Below, piece by piece: positions 29,794 to 39,022 of a stretch of DNA of 64,000 bases. The notes beneath the pieces were generated by a model. The model worked only from the letters and a program-made list of their open reading frames with translations. It did no database searches and had not been told where the DNA came from. Origin of the DNA: Streptomyces sp. R28 (GTDB taxonomy: Bacteria; Actinomycetota; Actinomycetes; Streptomycetales; Streptomycetaceae). The translations under genes were made by a program, and so were the position numbers. Every line of letters starts with the position of its first letter. The first letter of the stretch is position 1. The DNA lies in the NCBI RefSeq assembly GCF_041052385.1, contig NZ_CP163439.1:1178001-1242000 (forward strand), read 5' to 3'.

Positions 29794-29949
29794 TCGTTTC
29801 CATTGCATCTCAGGTCAACCCGTACCTCCGAAGTGCCGATGTTCCAGACAGATCTTTCGGACCAGTCATGGACCAAGAAACGTGTAGTGCAGCTCGTTGT
29901 GAGTCAGGGGCACCACGGTCCGTCCGAGCCGGACGCGGTGACGTCGCAG

Positions 29950-30307
29950 TCGAAGGAGCATCGGCCGGTTAGAGCAGCGTTGGCACAGCCTCGGCAGCAA
30001 GGTCTTCCAAGAGTTCATCGGCCACCAGTTCCTCGACCACGGCCGAGCCGTGCTCCGCTATGCCACCTTCGACGACCACGACGGCGTGGACGAGGTCGTG
30101 CGCGCCTCCGACACCGACTGGACCCTCGTCCGGGCTGTCTTCCTCGCCGACAAACCCGTCGTCACCCCGGTGCGGGCCGCCGAGGCCGGGACCGACAAGC
30201 CGGGCACGCGGATCAACCGCGCCGACCTCGCCCGCTTCCTCCTGGACACCGTCGAGCAGGGCATGTGGATTCGCAAGGCACCGGTCGTCTGGAACGCGGG
30301 ACGCTGA
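29950..30307 (+). pseudogene. NAD(P)-binding oxidoreductase (NmrA-like), C-terminal remnant
   Basis: One open frame reads RWHSLGSKVFQEFIGHQF, VDEVVRASDTDWTLVRAVFL and RINRADLARFLLDTVEQG. This is the C-terminal half of an atypical short-chain/NmrA-type NAD(P)-binding protein. The N-terminal half with the GxxGxxG dinucleotide motif is absent, and no plausible start precedes the homology; the first start codon is a GTG at 30050. Upstream 29821-29950 shows nothing recognisable. Confidence 0.65.
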
Positions 30308-30490
30308 ATATCCCGGCCCGTCATGTCTGCGGCGATCGGAGGTCGGCCGTGTCCTCCGATCGCCGCCTTGGACGCCGGCGCCGGCTCTGATTGGTGGACG
30401 GCATCTGGGAGCAGCTATGGGGTCAGGGGCAGTCTGCAAGCTCCGGTCGGCCATCAGGAGCACGATCGGGAACCGAGTCCGGGAGGCATC

Positions 30491-30835
30491 ATGCGGCACA
30501 GTGGGGGACTGAGGCGGCGAGCGATCGGCGGTTTCAACGCCTGGGTCGTGAGACTCCGTTCGTCGCGTCGGTGGGGGAGGTGGGTCCGTCGCTATCTCAC
30601 CGTCGTCACGTACACGGGGCGGCGGTCGAGACGAACGTTCAGCACTCCGGTGGCCTACCAACGCAAAGGTGACATCGTCACGATCGCCGTGGCCTTCCCT
30701 GACGCCGAGAACTGGTGGCGCAACTTCACGGCGGACGGAGGCCCGATATCGCTCCAGCTGGAAGGAGCGGATCGAGAAGGCCATGCCGTCGCCCAGCGAG
30801 GCGACAAGGGCCGCGTATCGTCACCGTACGGCTGA
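30491..30835 (+). CDS. DUF385/deazaflavin-type nitroreductase-like protein
   Basis: This 114-residue protein matches the small split-barrel group related to F420H2-dependent (Ddn-like) reductases: VVTYTGRRSRRTFSTPVAYQ, GDIVTIAVAFPDAENWWRNF and GGPISLQLEG. GGGAGG precedes the ATG by 4 bases. The end is odd. The current frame finishes GRVSSPYG, while a one-base shift would read IVTVRLND, the usual ending of the family, so a small indel near 30818 is likely. The protein may still fold. Cofactor assignment is inferred from the family. Confidence 0.65.
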   Translation: MRHSGGLRRRAIGGFNAWVVRLRSSRRWGRWVRRYLTVVTYTGRRSRRTFSTPVAYQRKGDIVTIAVAFPDAENWWRNFTADGGPISLQLEGADREGHAVAQRGDKGRVSSPYG

Positions 30836-31039
30836 ACGATCAACCGCGACCATGAACGACCGCGTGTCCGGTGTGCGCGACGGGTCGGCTCGGGTGCGCA
30901 GCCGGTACGCACGCCCGCTCGCCGGCAGCGCGGTGGTGATCGAGTGACAGGTCCGGTGGTCCGAGGCGGCGAACGTTCCTGTCAGCAGGCGACGTTCGCG
31001 GAGCGGCAACGGAGACCAGCACGACGACATCGCCAGCGC

Positions 31040-31262
31040 TCAGTCCATGCGGATGATTCCCCGGCCGAGTGCGGCGGTGACGGCGGCGGTCCGGTCGCCG
31101 ACGTCGAGCTTGGCGTAGATGTGCAGCAGATGGGTCTTGACCGTGGCCTCGGACAGGCGCAGAGCGCGGGCGATCTGCTTGTTGCTGTGCCCGCGAGCCG
31201 CGGCGGACAGGACTTCGAGTTCCCTGCCGGACAGGCCGGCGCCCCGGTACGGCAGCCGCACT
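31040..31262 (-). pseudogene. LuxR-type response regulator, DNA-binding remnant
   Basis: The minus strand encodes a complete C-terminal LuxR helix-turn-helix: GLSGRELEVLSAAARGHSNK, then QIARALRLSEATVKTHLLH and IYAKLDVGDRTAAVTAALGRG. The receiver domain is missing because the reading runs at about 31262 into the end of a transposase remnant. No kinase gene is nearby. It is a casualty of the insertion next to it. Confidence 0.8.
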
Positions 31263-31265
31263 TCG

Positions 31266-31868
31266 TTATTTGACCTGCGGGTACGGGTTCTCCAAGGGCC
31301 GTCCGAGGCGGGCTCTTTGATGGTGCCAGCGTGCTCTGGCCCGGTGTCGGTCTCGCCAGTTCTGCCAGTGGACCCGGTGTTCAAGGGTGGCCTGGCGGGG
31401 GTTCAGGGTGCCGAGCAGCTTCTTGATCGCAGCGACGGTCAGTGGGACGTGTCCGGGTTCGAGCGGCGGGATGTCCTCGGGGCCGGTCGGCGGCCTGGCC
31501 TGGGTGTCGGTCCTCGGCCGGGCTCGGGCGGCGGCTACCGAGCACACCGCTAAAGCGATCACGACCAGGACGGTGTGGCGGCGGATCGCCTCGTACAGTC
31601 TGACCTGGGACTGGTCCAGGCCGAACAGATCCTTACCGGACTCGAAATCCTCCTCGACCGGCCAGCGAAGCCGACGCAGTGTCACGCGCTGTCCTTCGGG
31701 GGCGAAGCACAGGTGGTAGGCCAGTTCGCCGGTCTTCAGGTGCTTGCGGATCAGCAGCCAGTGCCGGGGTTCGCCGGTGGCGACCCACGCCCATCCGTAG
31801 AGCCGCTCCCCCTTGTCACCGGCACCGGCCGAGACGATCTGCCACCGCTTCTTCGGCCCAGCAGCCCA
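31266..31868 (-). pseudogene. IS701-like transposase, 3' remnant
   Basis: About 200 C-terminal residues of a DDE transposase are readable: KRWQIVSAGAGDKGERLYGW, ATGEPRHWLLIRKHLKTGEL, then LRRLRWPVEEDFESGKDLFGLDQ with the catalytic glutamate, and VRLYEAIRRHTVLVVIALA. The layout matches IS701-family elements. The 5' part is absent; upstream of about 31868 the sequence belongs to the Imm49 gene in another frame. Terminal repeats were not identified. Confidence 0.75.
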
Positions 31869-32838
31869 AGTTGTTCCCCTTCCCCTCCGCCGCCCGGCGC
31901 GGCGCGTCCGGCGATCCCAGCAGACCGTACGGCAGATACCCGGACCGGACACCGAGTTCCCACCCATGGACCTGGACGGCGAGGCAGGCCAGGGCGAGGG
32001 TGCCGAGGGGGAGGAGGGACCGGGGCGCGGGATCACCGGCATCGGCCTCGACGCTCTCCCGGTACGCGACCAGCCGGGCGACGAGGGCGTCCTCGAAGGC
32101 GTGCTGGTCGTCGTCGAGGAGTACGCGGAGCAGCCGCTGGTCCGCACTCAGCGCGTCGCCGACCTCGTCGAGCCGCCGGGCGGCCTCCGCGCGCTCCCCG
32201 GCGTCCGGCTTGCGCAGCGCAACCGTAGGCCAGTCGCGGGGCAGATGCCCGGCCGCCTCGGTGAGATAGGGGCACAGGGCGTCCATGGCGGCGAGGTCGG
32301 CGGGGTCGGAGACGGAGGTGTACCGGTTGTAGGGCACGCCGTCACGGATGGCGGGCGCGTAGTCGCCGCGCAGCAGCAGCCCAGTGCCCCGCTCCCAGTC
32401 CCACACATGCCCGCTGACGACACACATCTCGAACATGTCGAGCCAGGTCCGCGCGGTGGGCGCCTCCTTGACGACGTCCCGGAAGGTGATGGGCCCGTCC
32501 CCGAACTCGTCGTCGTCCGGGTCCGTGCTGATCCGCTCCCCGACGAGGGGGAACCGGAGTTCCTGGTCCCCGCTCGGGAAGCACATGATGCTCAGCACTC
32601 CGTGGACACACTCCGCGGCGGTGACGGCGACCGTGCCGGCCGCAGCGTCGAGCCCCGGCTCCGTCACCGTTCGCGCGGCGACATGGTCGAGCAGTTCGTC
32701 CGCCATGGCCCGGATCAGCGTCGGCGAAATGCTGCCGTACCGCAGCGAGTGCCACCGCGTGTAGGCCCGCCCGTCGATGTCATCGAGCGCCTCGGCCAAC
32801 CGCTGCTCGCCGACCAGATGGCATGTCACATTCCGCAC
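31816..32838 (-). CDS. Imm49-family immunity protein, 3' end altered
   Basis: This 340-residue protein is recognisable as an immunity 49 family member: TRWHSLRYGSISPTLIRAMADELL, AAECVHGVLSIMCFP, and TARTWLDMFEMCVVSGHVWDWERG. LLRGDYAPAIRDGVPYNRYTSVSDPADLAAMDALCPYLTEAAGHLP is the best-conserved block, followed by DQRLLRVLLDDDQHAFEDALVARL. Imm49 proteins neutralise polymorphic toxins from neighbouring cells; no toxin gene is present here. The last 15 or so residues (from about 31868 down) are out-of-frame transposase sequence, so the native C terminus is slightly truncated or replaced. Start ATG 32838. Confidence 0.8.
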   Translation of the reverse strand: MRNVTCHLVGEQRLAEALDDIDGRAYTRWHSLRYGSISPTLIRAMADELLDHVAARTVTEPGLDAAAGTVAVTAAECVHGVLSIMCFPSGDQELRFPLVGERISTDPDDDEFGDGPITFRDVVKEAPTARTWLDMFEMCVVSGHVWDWERGTGLLLRGDYAPAIRDGVPYNRYTSVSDPADLAAMDALCPYLTEAAGHLPRDWPTVALRKPDAGERAEAARRLDEVGDALSADQRLLRVLLDDDQHAFEDALVARLVAYRESVEADAGDPAPRSLLPLGTLALACLAVQVHGWELGVRSGYLPYGLLGSPDAPRRAAEGKGNNLGCWAEEAVADRLGRCR

Positions 32839-32948
32839 GTACCCCGCCCCTTCATGAACTCCACGACTGGACGAAGCACGTTATCAACGGGCACTGACAG
32901 CACTAGAGGTCAGAGGGTCCAGCGCCTATCCAGCACAGTAAAGATCAA

Positions 32949-32976
32949 GGGGCCTGACCCCGAAGAGTCAGACCCC
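32949..32976. terminator. hairpin in the Imm49 upstream gap
   Basis: GGGGCCTGAC (32949-32958) pairs with GTCAGACCCC (32967-32976) with one mismatch and an 8-base loop. The rest of 32839-33146 holds no supported gene. A minus-strand reading through it resembles noncoding read-through. Confidence 0.45.
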
Positions 32977-33148
32977 ATTCGACCTACACGTTTGCGCGTC
33001 CTGCATGACGCGGTCCTCGGCTTCCACCCGGGCTGTCCCACCAGTGAGATGCCCGCTTCTGGCGCGACAGCCCGCCGCGCCCGCCCCGACCGTTGGACAC
33101 GTGACCAGCGCGTGACCAGTTGCCGTCAGGAACAGCCAGAAGCACCTA

Positions 33149-33986
33149 GAGGTTGTCCCGTAACCGGTGGGGTGGTTGGTGCGTTGGCGGGGCATGGGTG
33201 GGGTGATCTCAGCGGATGATCCGAAGTGGATCGAGCCGTTCTCCGGGCTGACCGAGTCACAGTTCACCAGGCTGGTGGCCCTGGTACGGCGTCGCGGTGG
33301 TGACGTTCAGCGCGGCCGTCCCTGGCGGCTGCAGTTGGAGAACCGGGTGTTGCTGGTGGCGACGTACTGGCGCACGAACCTGACGTTGCGGCAGGTGGCG
33401 CCGTTGTTCGGGGTCTCGAAGTCTGCGGCCGACCGCATCCTCGATCACCTGGCGCCCCTGCTGGCCATCTCGCCGGCCCGTCGGCCGCGCAAGGACACCG
33501 TCTACATCGTCGACGGCACCCTGGTGCCCACCCGTGATCGCAGCGTGGCCGCGTCCAGTAAGAACTCTCGGTACTCGACGAACCTGCAGGTCGTGATCGA
33601 CGCCAACAGCCGCCTTGTGGTGGCGATCGGCCTGCCGCTGCCCGGCAGCCGCAACGACTGCCGGGCCTTCACGGAGTCCGGCGTCGACCGGGCCTGCCGC
33701 GGCGCACCGACCATCGCCGACGGCGGCTATCAGGGCACCGGCCTGCTCATCCCGCACCGCAAACGACGAGGTCAGACGCACCTCAGCCCACAGCAGGAAG
33801 CGGAGAACGCCGTCCACCGCCGGGCGCGAGCCCGGGTGGAACACGCCCTGTCGCGATTGAAGAACTGGAAGATCCTGCGGGACTGCCGGCTCAAGGGCAA
33901 CGGCGTTCACCAAGCCATGCTCGGCATCGCCCGGATCCACAGCCTGGCCCTCACCGGATAACTCACGCCTCATACGGGACAACCTC
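33149..33986 (+). mobile_element. IS5-family (IS427-type) insertion sequence, intact
   Basis: The element has perfect 14-bp terminal inverted repeats GAGGTTGTCCCGTA at 33149-33162 and, inverted, at 33973-33986. A TA dinucleotide sits on both sides (33147-33148 and 33987-33988), as expected for the TA target duplication of the IS427 group. It carries one uninterrupted transposase gene. Its right end abuts the left end of the next IS with only the shared TA between. Confidence 0.85.
33194..33961 (+). CDS. IS5-family DDE transposase
   Basis: This 255-residue transposase has an N-terminal HTH (TLRQVAPLFGVSKSAADRILDHL). DDE residues are in VYIVDGTLVP, LPGSRNDCRAFTESGV and RARVEHALSRLKNWKILRDC, with GGYQGTGLLIPHRK between the second and third. 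The frame opens at 33167; the ATG at 33194 is inside the element and follows the TIR closely. No lesion is seen, so it may be active. A second, badly truncated relative lies at 55314-55442. Confidence 0.88.
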   Translation: MGGVISADDPKWIEPFSGLTESQFTRLVALVRRRGGDVQRGRPWRLQLENRVLLVATYWRTNLTLRQVAPLFGVSKSAADRILDHLAPLLAISPARRPRKDTVYIVDGTLVPTRDRSVAASSKNSRYSTNLQVVIDANSRLVVAIGLPLPGSRNDCRAFTESGVDRACRGAPTIADGGYQGTGLLIPHRKRRGQTHLSPQQEAENAVHRRARARVEHALSRLKNWKILRDCRLKGNGVHQAMLGIARIHSLALTG

Positions 33987-33987
33987 T

Positions 33988-34978
33988 ACGACCTCGTGCA
34001 CGGTTGGCCGCGGCTCGTCGAGAAGCCTGGTGCTGCCGGATTTTCACGTTCGCGGGCCGTGGGAGAGGCTGGCGGTCTGCTGATGTGAGAGCAGTCCAGT
34101 CGACGGCTTGGACAATGTCGCTCATGTGCTCGCGACGGCCGTGGTGGCGGGCCAGGGCCCGCCAGTTCTTCAAGTGCGCGATGCCGTGCTCGACGCGGAT
34201 GCGTCGTGAGGAGTGCGCTTTGCGCTGTTGCTCGTGCCGCTCCTCATACCAGGCGGGAGCGTTCTTCTTGAACTTGCGGTGCGGTGGTGTGACCACTCGT
34301 CCGCCGGTCTGTGCGCCCATGCCTTGATAGCCGGCGTCCGCGAGGATCTCCATGAACGGACCGTCGGCCAGGAGCTTGACCAGTCCGAGCTGTCGGGCCT
34401 GGGTGATGTCGGCGCAACTGCCCGGCCGGACCGGGCTGCAGAACAACACGCGCCCCTCGGCGTCGGTGAGGACCATGGACTTCACGGCGTTCTGCTTGGT
34501 CTTGCCGGAGACGAACTTGTCCCGGTCCTTGCGGCCTGCGGCCGGGCGCCGCACACGGATCTCCGTGCCGTCAATGATCCCGGTCTGACCGTCGGCGCCC
34601 AGGTGCTCAATGACCTCGGCGAGAGAGCCCAGGCGGATGCCCGGCGCAACGGTGCAGCCCCGCTGCGCGAGCAGGGGCCGCACCTCGCCGATGGCGCGGG
34701 TGATGGTGGAGCGGTCCACGCCGAATCAGCAGGCCAGCACGTCATGAGTGGTGCCATGGCGCAGACTCACCAGCGTGGCCAGCAGGCGGTAGACGAAGAC
34801 GAACTTGTGCTTCGCCCCGGCTCCCACAGCCCGCCACCGCGGCCGAGCCGTCAGGCGATCCTGATGCTGCTCGTGCCACAACGCCCCCACCTCAGCGACG
34901 AGTTCAGCGATCACATCCGGCGACAGCCCAGTGACCCGGTACTCCGCCACGATCAACTCACGCGCCCCAGTCCCCACC
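33988..34978 (-). pseudogene. IS5-family transposase with nonsense codon
   Basis: The reading starts near 34978 (MVGTGARELIVAEYRVTGLSP), gives SLRHGTTHDVLAC, then TGA at about 34725 where the sister copy has TGG (tryptophan). It continues in frame FGVDRSTITRAIGEVRPLL, TGIIDGTEIRVRRPA (D), SPVRPGSCADITQARQLGLV (D) and RRIRVEHGIAHLKNWRALARH (E). A single G-to-A change accounts for the lesion. The 3' end reads through the terminal repeat. Confidence 0.82.
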
Positions 34979-35037
34979 ATGCCCAGTTCAACGAGCCACC
35001 CGAGCGCCGAGCCACGGCCAACCGTGCACGAGGTCGT
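33988..35037 (-). mobile_element. IS5-family insertion sequence, copy A
   Basis: Ends carry a 23-bp inverted repeat beginning ACGACCTCGTGCACGGTTGG (33988 onward and, inverted, to 35037), extended imperfectly for another 12 bases. The transposase inside is interrupted by a stop. A related copy with a lost left end is at 45882-46812. The right end here is followed by TTAG, as in the other copy, suggesting a preferred or duplicated TTAG target. The left target copy is not visible because the neighbouring IS lies there. Confidence 0.8.
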
Positions 35038-35127
35038 TAGTTACCCGATTCGGACGATGGCGGATCCTGAACTCGGCTACGCTCGCCGCTCACCAGGCCA
35101 TCTCTCATCGTCACCCGTGGAGGCCCC

Positions 35128-36075
35128 GTGGCGGTACGGCTTGTCTTCGTTCACGGGATCGGCGGCCCACGGCGCGTCGCGCTGGAACAGGAACGGTGGA
35201 CCGAGGCGCTGGCGCGCGGGGCGCGGGCCGCGGGACACTCCAGAGCGGCCGACGATCTCGTGAACGGCAAGCTGGCCGAGGTCTCCTTCGCCTACTACGG
35301 CGACCTGTTCCACTCCCCAGGAGCTCAGGGCGGCGCCGACGCCGAGTTAGAGGCCCCGGAAGCCGCGATCCTCTCGGGACTCCTGACTGACATCGTGGAG
35401 AGACGACTGGCTCTGGCCTCGGACAGCCAAGAGCAGGCCGATCTCCGTCAGGCCTTAGCCGACCTGCGTCCCGAAGGCAGCGCGGCGCAGGGGGTGGGCA
35501 ATGTCGTGCGAGCTTGCGTCAACGCCGGCACCACCCTCCTCGACGCGGGCCCCTGGCGCAGGAGCGGGCAATGGGCCAGCAGCAAGCTTCTGATACGTGA
35601 CCTCGGGCAGGTGGCCCGCTACCTGGCGCGCGGCCGGGACAGCCTCGACCTGCTCGTCCGCAGCGTCGTGGCCGACTTCGTGGGCGCCGGGCCCTCGGTC
35701 GTCGTGGCCCACTCTCTCGGCTCCGTAGTGGCATACGAGGTCCTGCACGAATTCACCTCCGCGGTGCCGTTGCTGGTGACCCTCGGCTCACCGCTGGCGA
35801 TGCGCGCGGTGGTGTGGCCGCACCTGCGGCCCCGGCCCTGCCGCACTCCACCGGGCGTCGCGTCGTGGCTCGACTGCTGGGACCGCGACGACGTGATCTG
35901 CGCACGTCCCCTGGGAGAGGCGGACATCCAGGCAAACACCGCGGGCGTACGGCCGCGCGGCTCCCGTGTCGACTCCGACGGTCTGTGGGTGCACTCGGCC
36001 ACCAAGTACCTGGCGCGGGGCGAGGTCGCTGGCCCGGTGATCGAGGCGCTCCAAGCCGCTTCCGCATCCTCATGA
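35128..36075 (+). CDS. alpha/beta hydrolase, first gene of a ternary conflict-type operon
   Basis: This 315-residue soluble hydrolase-like protein has a first strand and oxyanion turn RLVFVHGIGGP (4-14) and the nucleophile elbow VVVAHSLGSVVAYEVL (Ser196). It looks like the lipase/PGAP1-like subgroup and has no signal peptide, so it would act inside the cell. The GTG start at 35128 has GTGGAGG about 4 bases upstream. Its stop overlaps the next start (ATGA), tying it to the caspase-VMAP, MoxR and vWA genes. In that context it is a candidate effector or regulator acting on lipid or ester bonds; this is inference. The 90 bases upstream, right after the IS end, presumably contain the operon promoter. 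Confidence 0.8.
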   Translation: MAVRLVFVHGIGGPRRVALEQERWTEALARGARAAGHSRAADDLVNGKLAEVSFAYYGDLFHSPGAQGGADAELEAPEAAILSGLLTDIVERRLALASDSQEQADLRQALADLRPEGSAAQGVGNVVRACVNAGTTLLDAGPWRRSGQWASSKLLIRDLGQVARYLARGRDSLDLLVRSVVADFVGAGPSVVVAHSLGSVVAYEVLHEFTSAVPLLVTLGSPLAMRAVVWPHLRPRPCRTPPGVASWLDCWDRDDVICARPLGEADIQANTAGVRPRGSRVDSDGLWVHSATKYLARGEVAGPVIEALQAASASS

Positions 36076-38093
36076 CGGCGGCGGACCGCAGGCACGTGCT
36101 GGTGATCGCCACGCAGTGCGAGGCGATGCCTGACCTGGAGGATCTGGACACTGCCGCGCGATCCCTCGTCGCCGTGCTCACCGACCCCGGCATCGGTGCC
36201 TGTTCTCCCGGTCTGCCGGACGGCCAGTCGCTGCTTCTGGGCCGTCTCGGAGCGGACGAGATCTGGGCCGCGGCGCGGACGGCGGTCTCTCACGCCGCAC
36301 ACAAAGGCGCCACACTGGTCATGGCTTTCCTCGGCCACGGAATGGTCACAGGCGAACACCCCACGCTGTACCTCCTGGGATGGAAGTCCGTCGACGGCCG
36401 GGCATCCTCCGCCGTCAACGTCAAAGACCTGCTGGGGCAAGCGGTCGATCACCTGGGCGTGCGGGGGGTCGTTGGCATCGTGGACACCTGCAACGCAGCC
36501 GCCGCCCCGCCCTCGGTCGAGGCCCTCACCACGGGTGCCCGCGGCGGGCGGACCAGCCTGCATCTGCTGATGGCCTCCCCCGTGCAGCAGAACGCCTACG
36601 ACCTCGACCTCTCCAAGGCACTCACCCGACTGCTGACAACCGGCGTCGCGACCGGTGAGACGCACCTCGGACTGAACACACTCACACGCCACCTGCGCGC
36701 TGCGGACGCCACCCGCAGGGTCGTCACCTTGTCCTACGACGGTGACTCCAAGTCCGACGGTCTGTGGCTTGGCCAAAACCGGCAGGCGGCTCACGGCTCT
36801 ACTGCCGCAGTCGGCCCGCGCGGGATCGGCGACCTGACGGCCGGTCTGCTCGCCCTCTTCCCCGACAGACCACTGCCGGTGGAGTGGACGACGAGCATGC
36901 TGCGCGACCTGCAACGAGAGGTCGCGGCGCTGCCCGTGACGCACCGGCGCATCCGCGTGGAACGGGCACTGGACAGCCTGATCGTCGCGGAACGCACCGT
37001 GGCCTTGCTGCGGTCCTTCATGCCCAAGCAGCTCAGCACCCCAGCGCTGCGACGCGCTCTGAAGGTCATCGGCACGCACTGGCGGGGCCCGTTGGCCGAG
37101 GAAAGGGACGCGGTCGAGTTCGTGGCCCTCAACCACCCGAGAAGCGAGGGCTCCTGCCGGCCCGCGATGGCCCGGTTCGTGGTCGCGCTGGCCCACGACG
37201 CCGCGTACGACCTGGACGCCGTCGAGATCCGCGCATGGGCCTCGGAGGTCGGCGCGTTGCTCCCGTACAACGACGTGGTCCTCGCGACGCGGGAGACCAG
37301 CCGACAGCGCCGCCTGAGACTGGTGGTGAGGCTGGACTCGCCGGCCGGCGACTGGCCGGAGACCCTGAGCGCCTGGCTGTTGCTCGACGGCGACGTCCAT
37401 CTGCGTGCGGTCTTCACCGAGTGCCCACCGAGCCAGACCGGCGCCGAGGCGAAGCTCGTGGAGGCGGTTGAGTGGGCCGAGGCCGAGGCCGTGGACCTGG
37501 GTCTGGACCTGCGACACATCGACATCGCCCTGCCGAGCACCATCATGCTGCGGTGGGCCCCGGAGGAAGTCCTCAACGGCACGCGCCTGGGCGAGCAGTA
37601 CGAGGTGCGCCCGCGCTGGAGCATCCGGCTCGATCCGCCGGCTGGAATGCGGTGGATCAACAAACACGCTCGAGCACGTCTGTCGGCCGTCGCCGCGCGG
37701 GACACCGACTGCGCGACGACCTGGCTGCTCGAAGACCGGACACGGCAGAGGGACCGCCTGATGGACGACCTGCGGAACGGCCGGCTGACTACCCCGATCG
37801 GACTGATGAAACACCCACGCGAGGATCCGGAACTGATGGACCTCCTGCTTGCGTTCACGCCGATCCTGATGTGGCCCGCCGGCCCGGACGGACGAGCCGA
37901 ACACTGTGCCCAGGTAGAGGCCCGCTGGGACGGCCTCCCGGCCGCCTTCCTGGCCGCCTACCGGGCCCGGTGGAAAGGAGACCGTAGCGATCCCCTCGCC
38001 GATCTCCGCTCGATCTGGGACGACGACGAATGGCTGCGGTTCTGCATCGGCCGCGGCGTTCGGTCACACAATTCACCAGGGAGTGCCAAATGA
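36072..38093 (+). CDS. caspase-fold protease fused to VMAP-like C-terminal region
   Basis: This 673-residue protein has an N-terminal caspase-like (clan CD) domain, about 1-240. The first strand is HVLVIATQC, the catalytic histidine is His89 in MAFLGHGM, and the cysteine is Cys140 in VVGIVDTCNAA. Residues about 260-390 are helical. The C-terminal 250 residues match the vWA-MoxR-associated protein pattern: LLPYNDVVLATRE, LRLVVRLDSPAGDWPETLSA, LRHIDIALPSTIMLRWAPEE, RWINKHARARLSAVAARD, FTPILMWPAG and WLRFCIGRG. It starts with an ATGA overlap and ends with another, so expression is coupled to both neighbours. The likely role is a protease held inactive until the MoxR/vWA partners sense a trigger. 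VMAP assignment is from memory of the family pattern. Confidence 0.78.
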   Translation: MTAADRRHVLVIATQCEAMPDLEDLDTAARSLVAVLTDPGIGACSPGLPDGQSLLLGRLGADEIWAAARTAVSHAAHKGATLVMAFLGHGMVTGEHPTLYLLGWKSVDGRASSAVNVKDLLGQAVDHLGVRGVVGIVDTCNAAAAPPSVEALTTGARGGRTSLHLLMASPVQQNAYDLDLSKALTRLLTTGVATGETHLGLNTLTRHLRAADATRRVVTLSYDGDSKSDGLWLGQNRQAAHGSTAAVGPRGIGDLTAGLLALFPDRPLPVEWTTSMLRDLQREVAALPVTHRRIRVERALDSLIVAERTVALLRSFMPKQLSTPALRRALKVIGTHWRGPLAEERDAVEFVALNHPRSEGSCRPAMARFVVALAHDAAYDLDAVEIRAWASEVGALLPYNDVVLATRETSRQRRLRLVVRLDSPAGDWPETLSAWLLLDGDVHLRAVFTECPPSQTGAEAKLVEAVEWAEAEAVDLGLDLRHIDIALPSTIMLRWAPEEVLNGTRLGEQYEVRPRWSIRLDPPAGMRWINKHARARLSAVAARDTDCATTWLLEDRTRQRDRLMDDLRNGRLTTPIGLMKHPREDPELMDLLLAFTPILMWPAGPDGRAEHCAQVEARWDGLPAAFLAAYRARWKGDRSDPLADLRSIWDDDEWLRFCIGRGVRSHNSPGSAK

Positions 38094-39022
38094 CGTGGGG
38101 TTCCTACTACCGGGGCGACGGGGTTCGGCGCGAGCTTGTGCTGGACGCTCCGCCACCATGGCGCCAGTTCCCCCGCCGGTCCGCGAGTGTCCCTTTCGAA
38201 CCGCCCGAGGGGCTTGCGGCAGCGGTGAACGCGGCGCTCTCCCTCCGCCGGCCGCTACTCATCACGGGAACTCCCGGCTCCGGCAAATCGACCGTCATCG
38301 AGTCCGTCGCCGGAGAACTCGGACTGGGGCCCGCCCTGCGCTGGCACATCACCTCGCGCAGCGAACTGGGCGACGCCCTGTACCGGTACGACGTTCTCGG
38401 CCGCATCCACGAGCAGCAACTGTCGCGGGGCAACGGCTCAGCGGACGACATCGCTCCCTTCCTTCAGCTCGGGCCGCTCGGAACAGCGCTCCTGCCGTCC
38501 GCACGACCCCGGGCGCTACTCATCGACGAGCTGGACAAAAGCGATCTTGACCTGCCCAGCGACCTGCTCCAGGTACTGGAACGCGGCGAGTTCGAGATTC
38601 CCGAACTCGCCCGCTACAGCCGCAAGGAAGTCGAGGTCCGCATCTGGGGCAGCGAGGACACCCATCGCGTGGTCCGGGGCCGGGTGCAGTGCACGGAATT
38701 CCCCTTCATCGTCATGACCAGCAACGGCGACCGTGACTTCCCCGCCGCGTTCCTGCGCCGGTGCATCCGGTTCACCATGCCCAAGCCCGACGCCAAGGCC
38801 ATCCGCCAGGTGGTGCTGGCCCATCTCGGACTCGACGTGACGGGCGTAACGGCACTGAGCGGGATCGTGGACGTGTTCGTGAACCGGATTGATGCCGGTG
38901 AGAGCCTGGCGGTGGACCAACTCCTCAACGCGATCTTCGTCCTCGCCGGGGAGGACGCACCGCACGGGGCATCGCGTCAGGAGCTCCTCCAGATGCTTCT
39001 GCAGGACCTCGCCAGTGGCTGA
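38090..39022 (+). CDS. MoxR-type AAA+ ATPase
   Basis: This 310-residue single-domain AAA+ protein has Walker A GTPGSGKST (60-68) and Walker B ALLIDELDKSDLDLPSDLLQ (Asp146, Glu147). The sensor I region is FIVMTSNGDRDFPAAFLRRC (Asn212, with arginine-finger candidates Arg223/Arg224). The C-terminal helical lid follows. MoxR ATPases act as chaperone-like rings that remodel a vWA partner, encoded here by the next gene. The ATG overlaps the preceding stop by 4 bases and the stop overlaps the next GTG by 8. AGGGAG lies upstream of the start. Confidence 0.9.
   Translation: MTWGSYYRGDGVRRELVLDAPPPWRQFPRRSASVPFEPPEGLAAAVNAALSLRRPLLITGTPGSGKSTVIESVAGELGLGPALRWHITSRSELGDALYRYDVLGRIHEQQLSRGNGSADDIAPFLQLGPLGTALLPSARPRALLIDELDKSDLDLPSDLLQVLERGEFEIPELARYSRKEVEVRIWGSEDTHRVVRGRVQCTEFPFIVMTSNGDRDFPAAFLRRCIRFTMPKPDAKAIRQVVLAHLGLDVTGVTALSGIVDVFVNRIDAGESLAVDQLLNAIFVLAGEDAPHGASRQELLQMLLQDLASG

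Noticed and set aside
32968..33267. A 99-codon minus-strand frame across the left IS boundary
   Set aside because: It crosses the terminal repeat of the IS and shows no family pattern; probably noncoding.
35619..37904. A 761-codon minus-strand frame opposite the caspase-VMAP gene
   Set aside because: It is a shadow of two real genes with conserved motifs; no family pattern is present.
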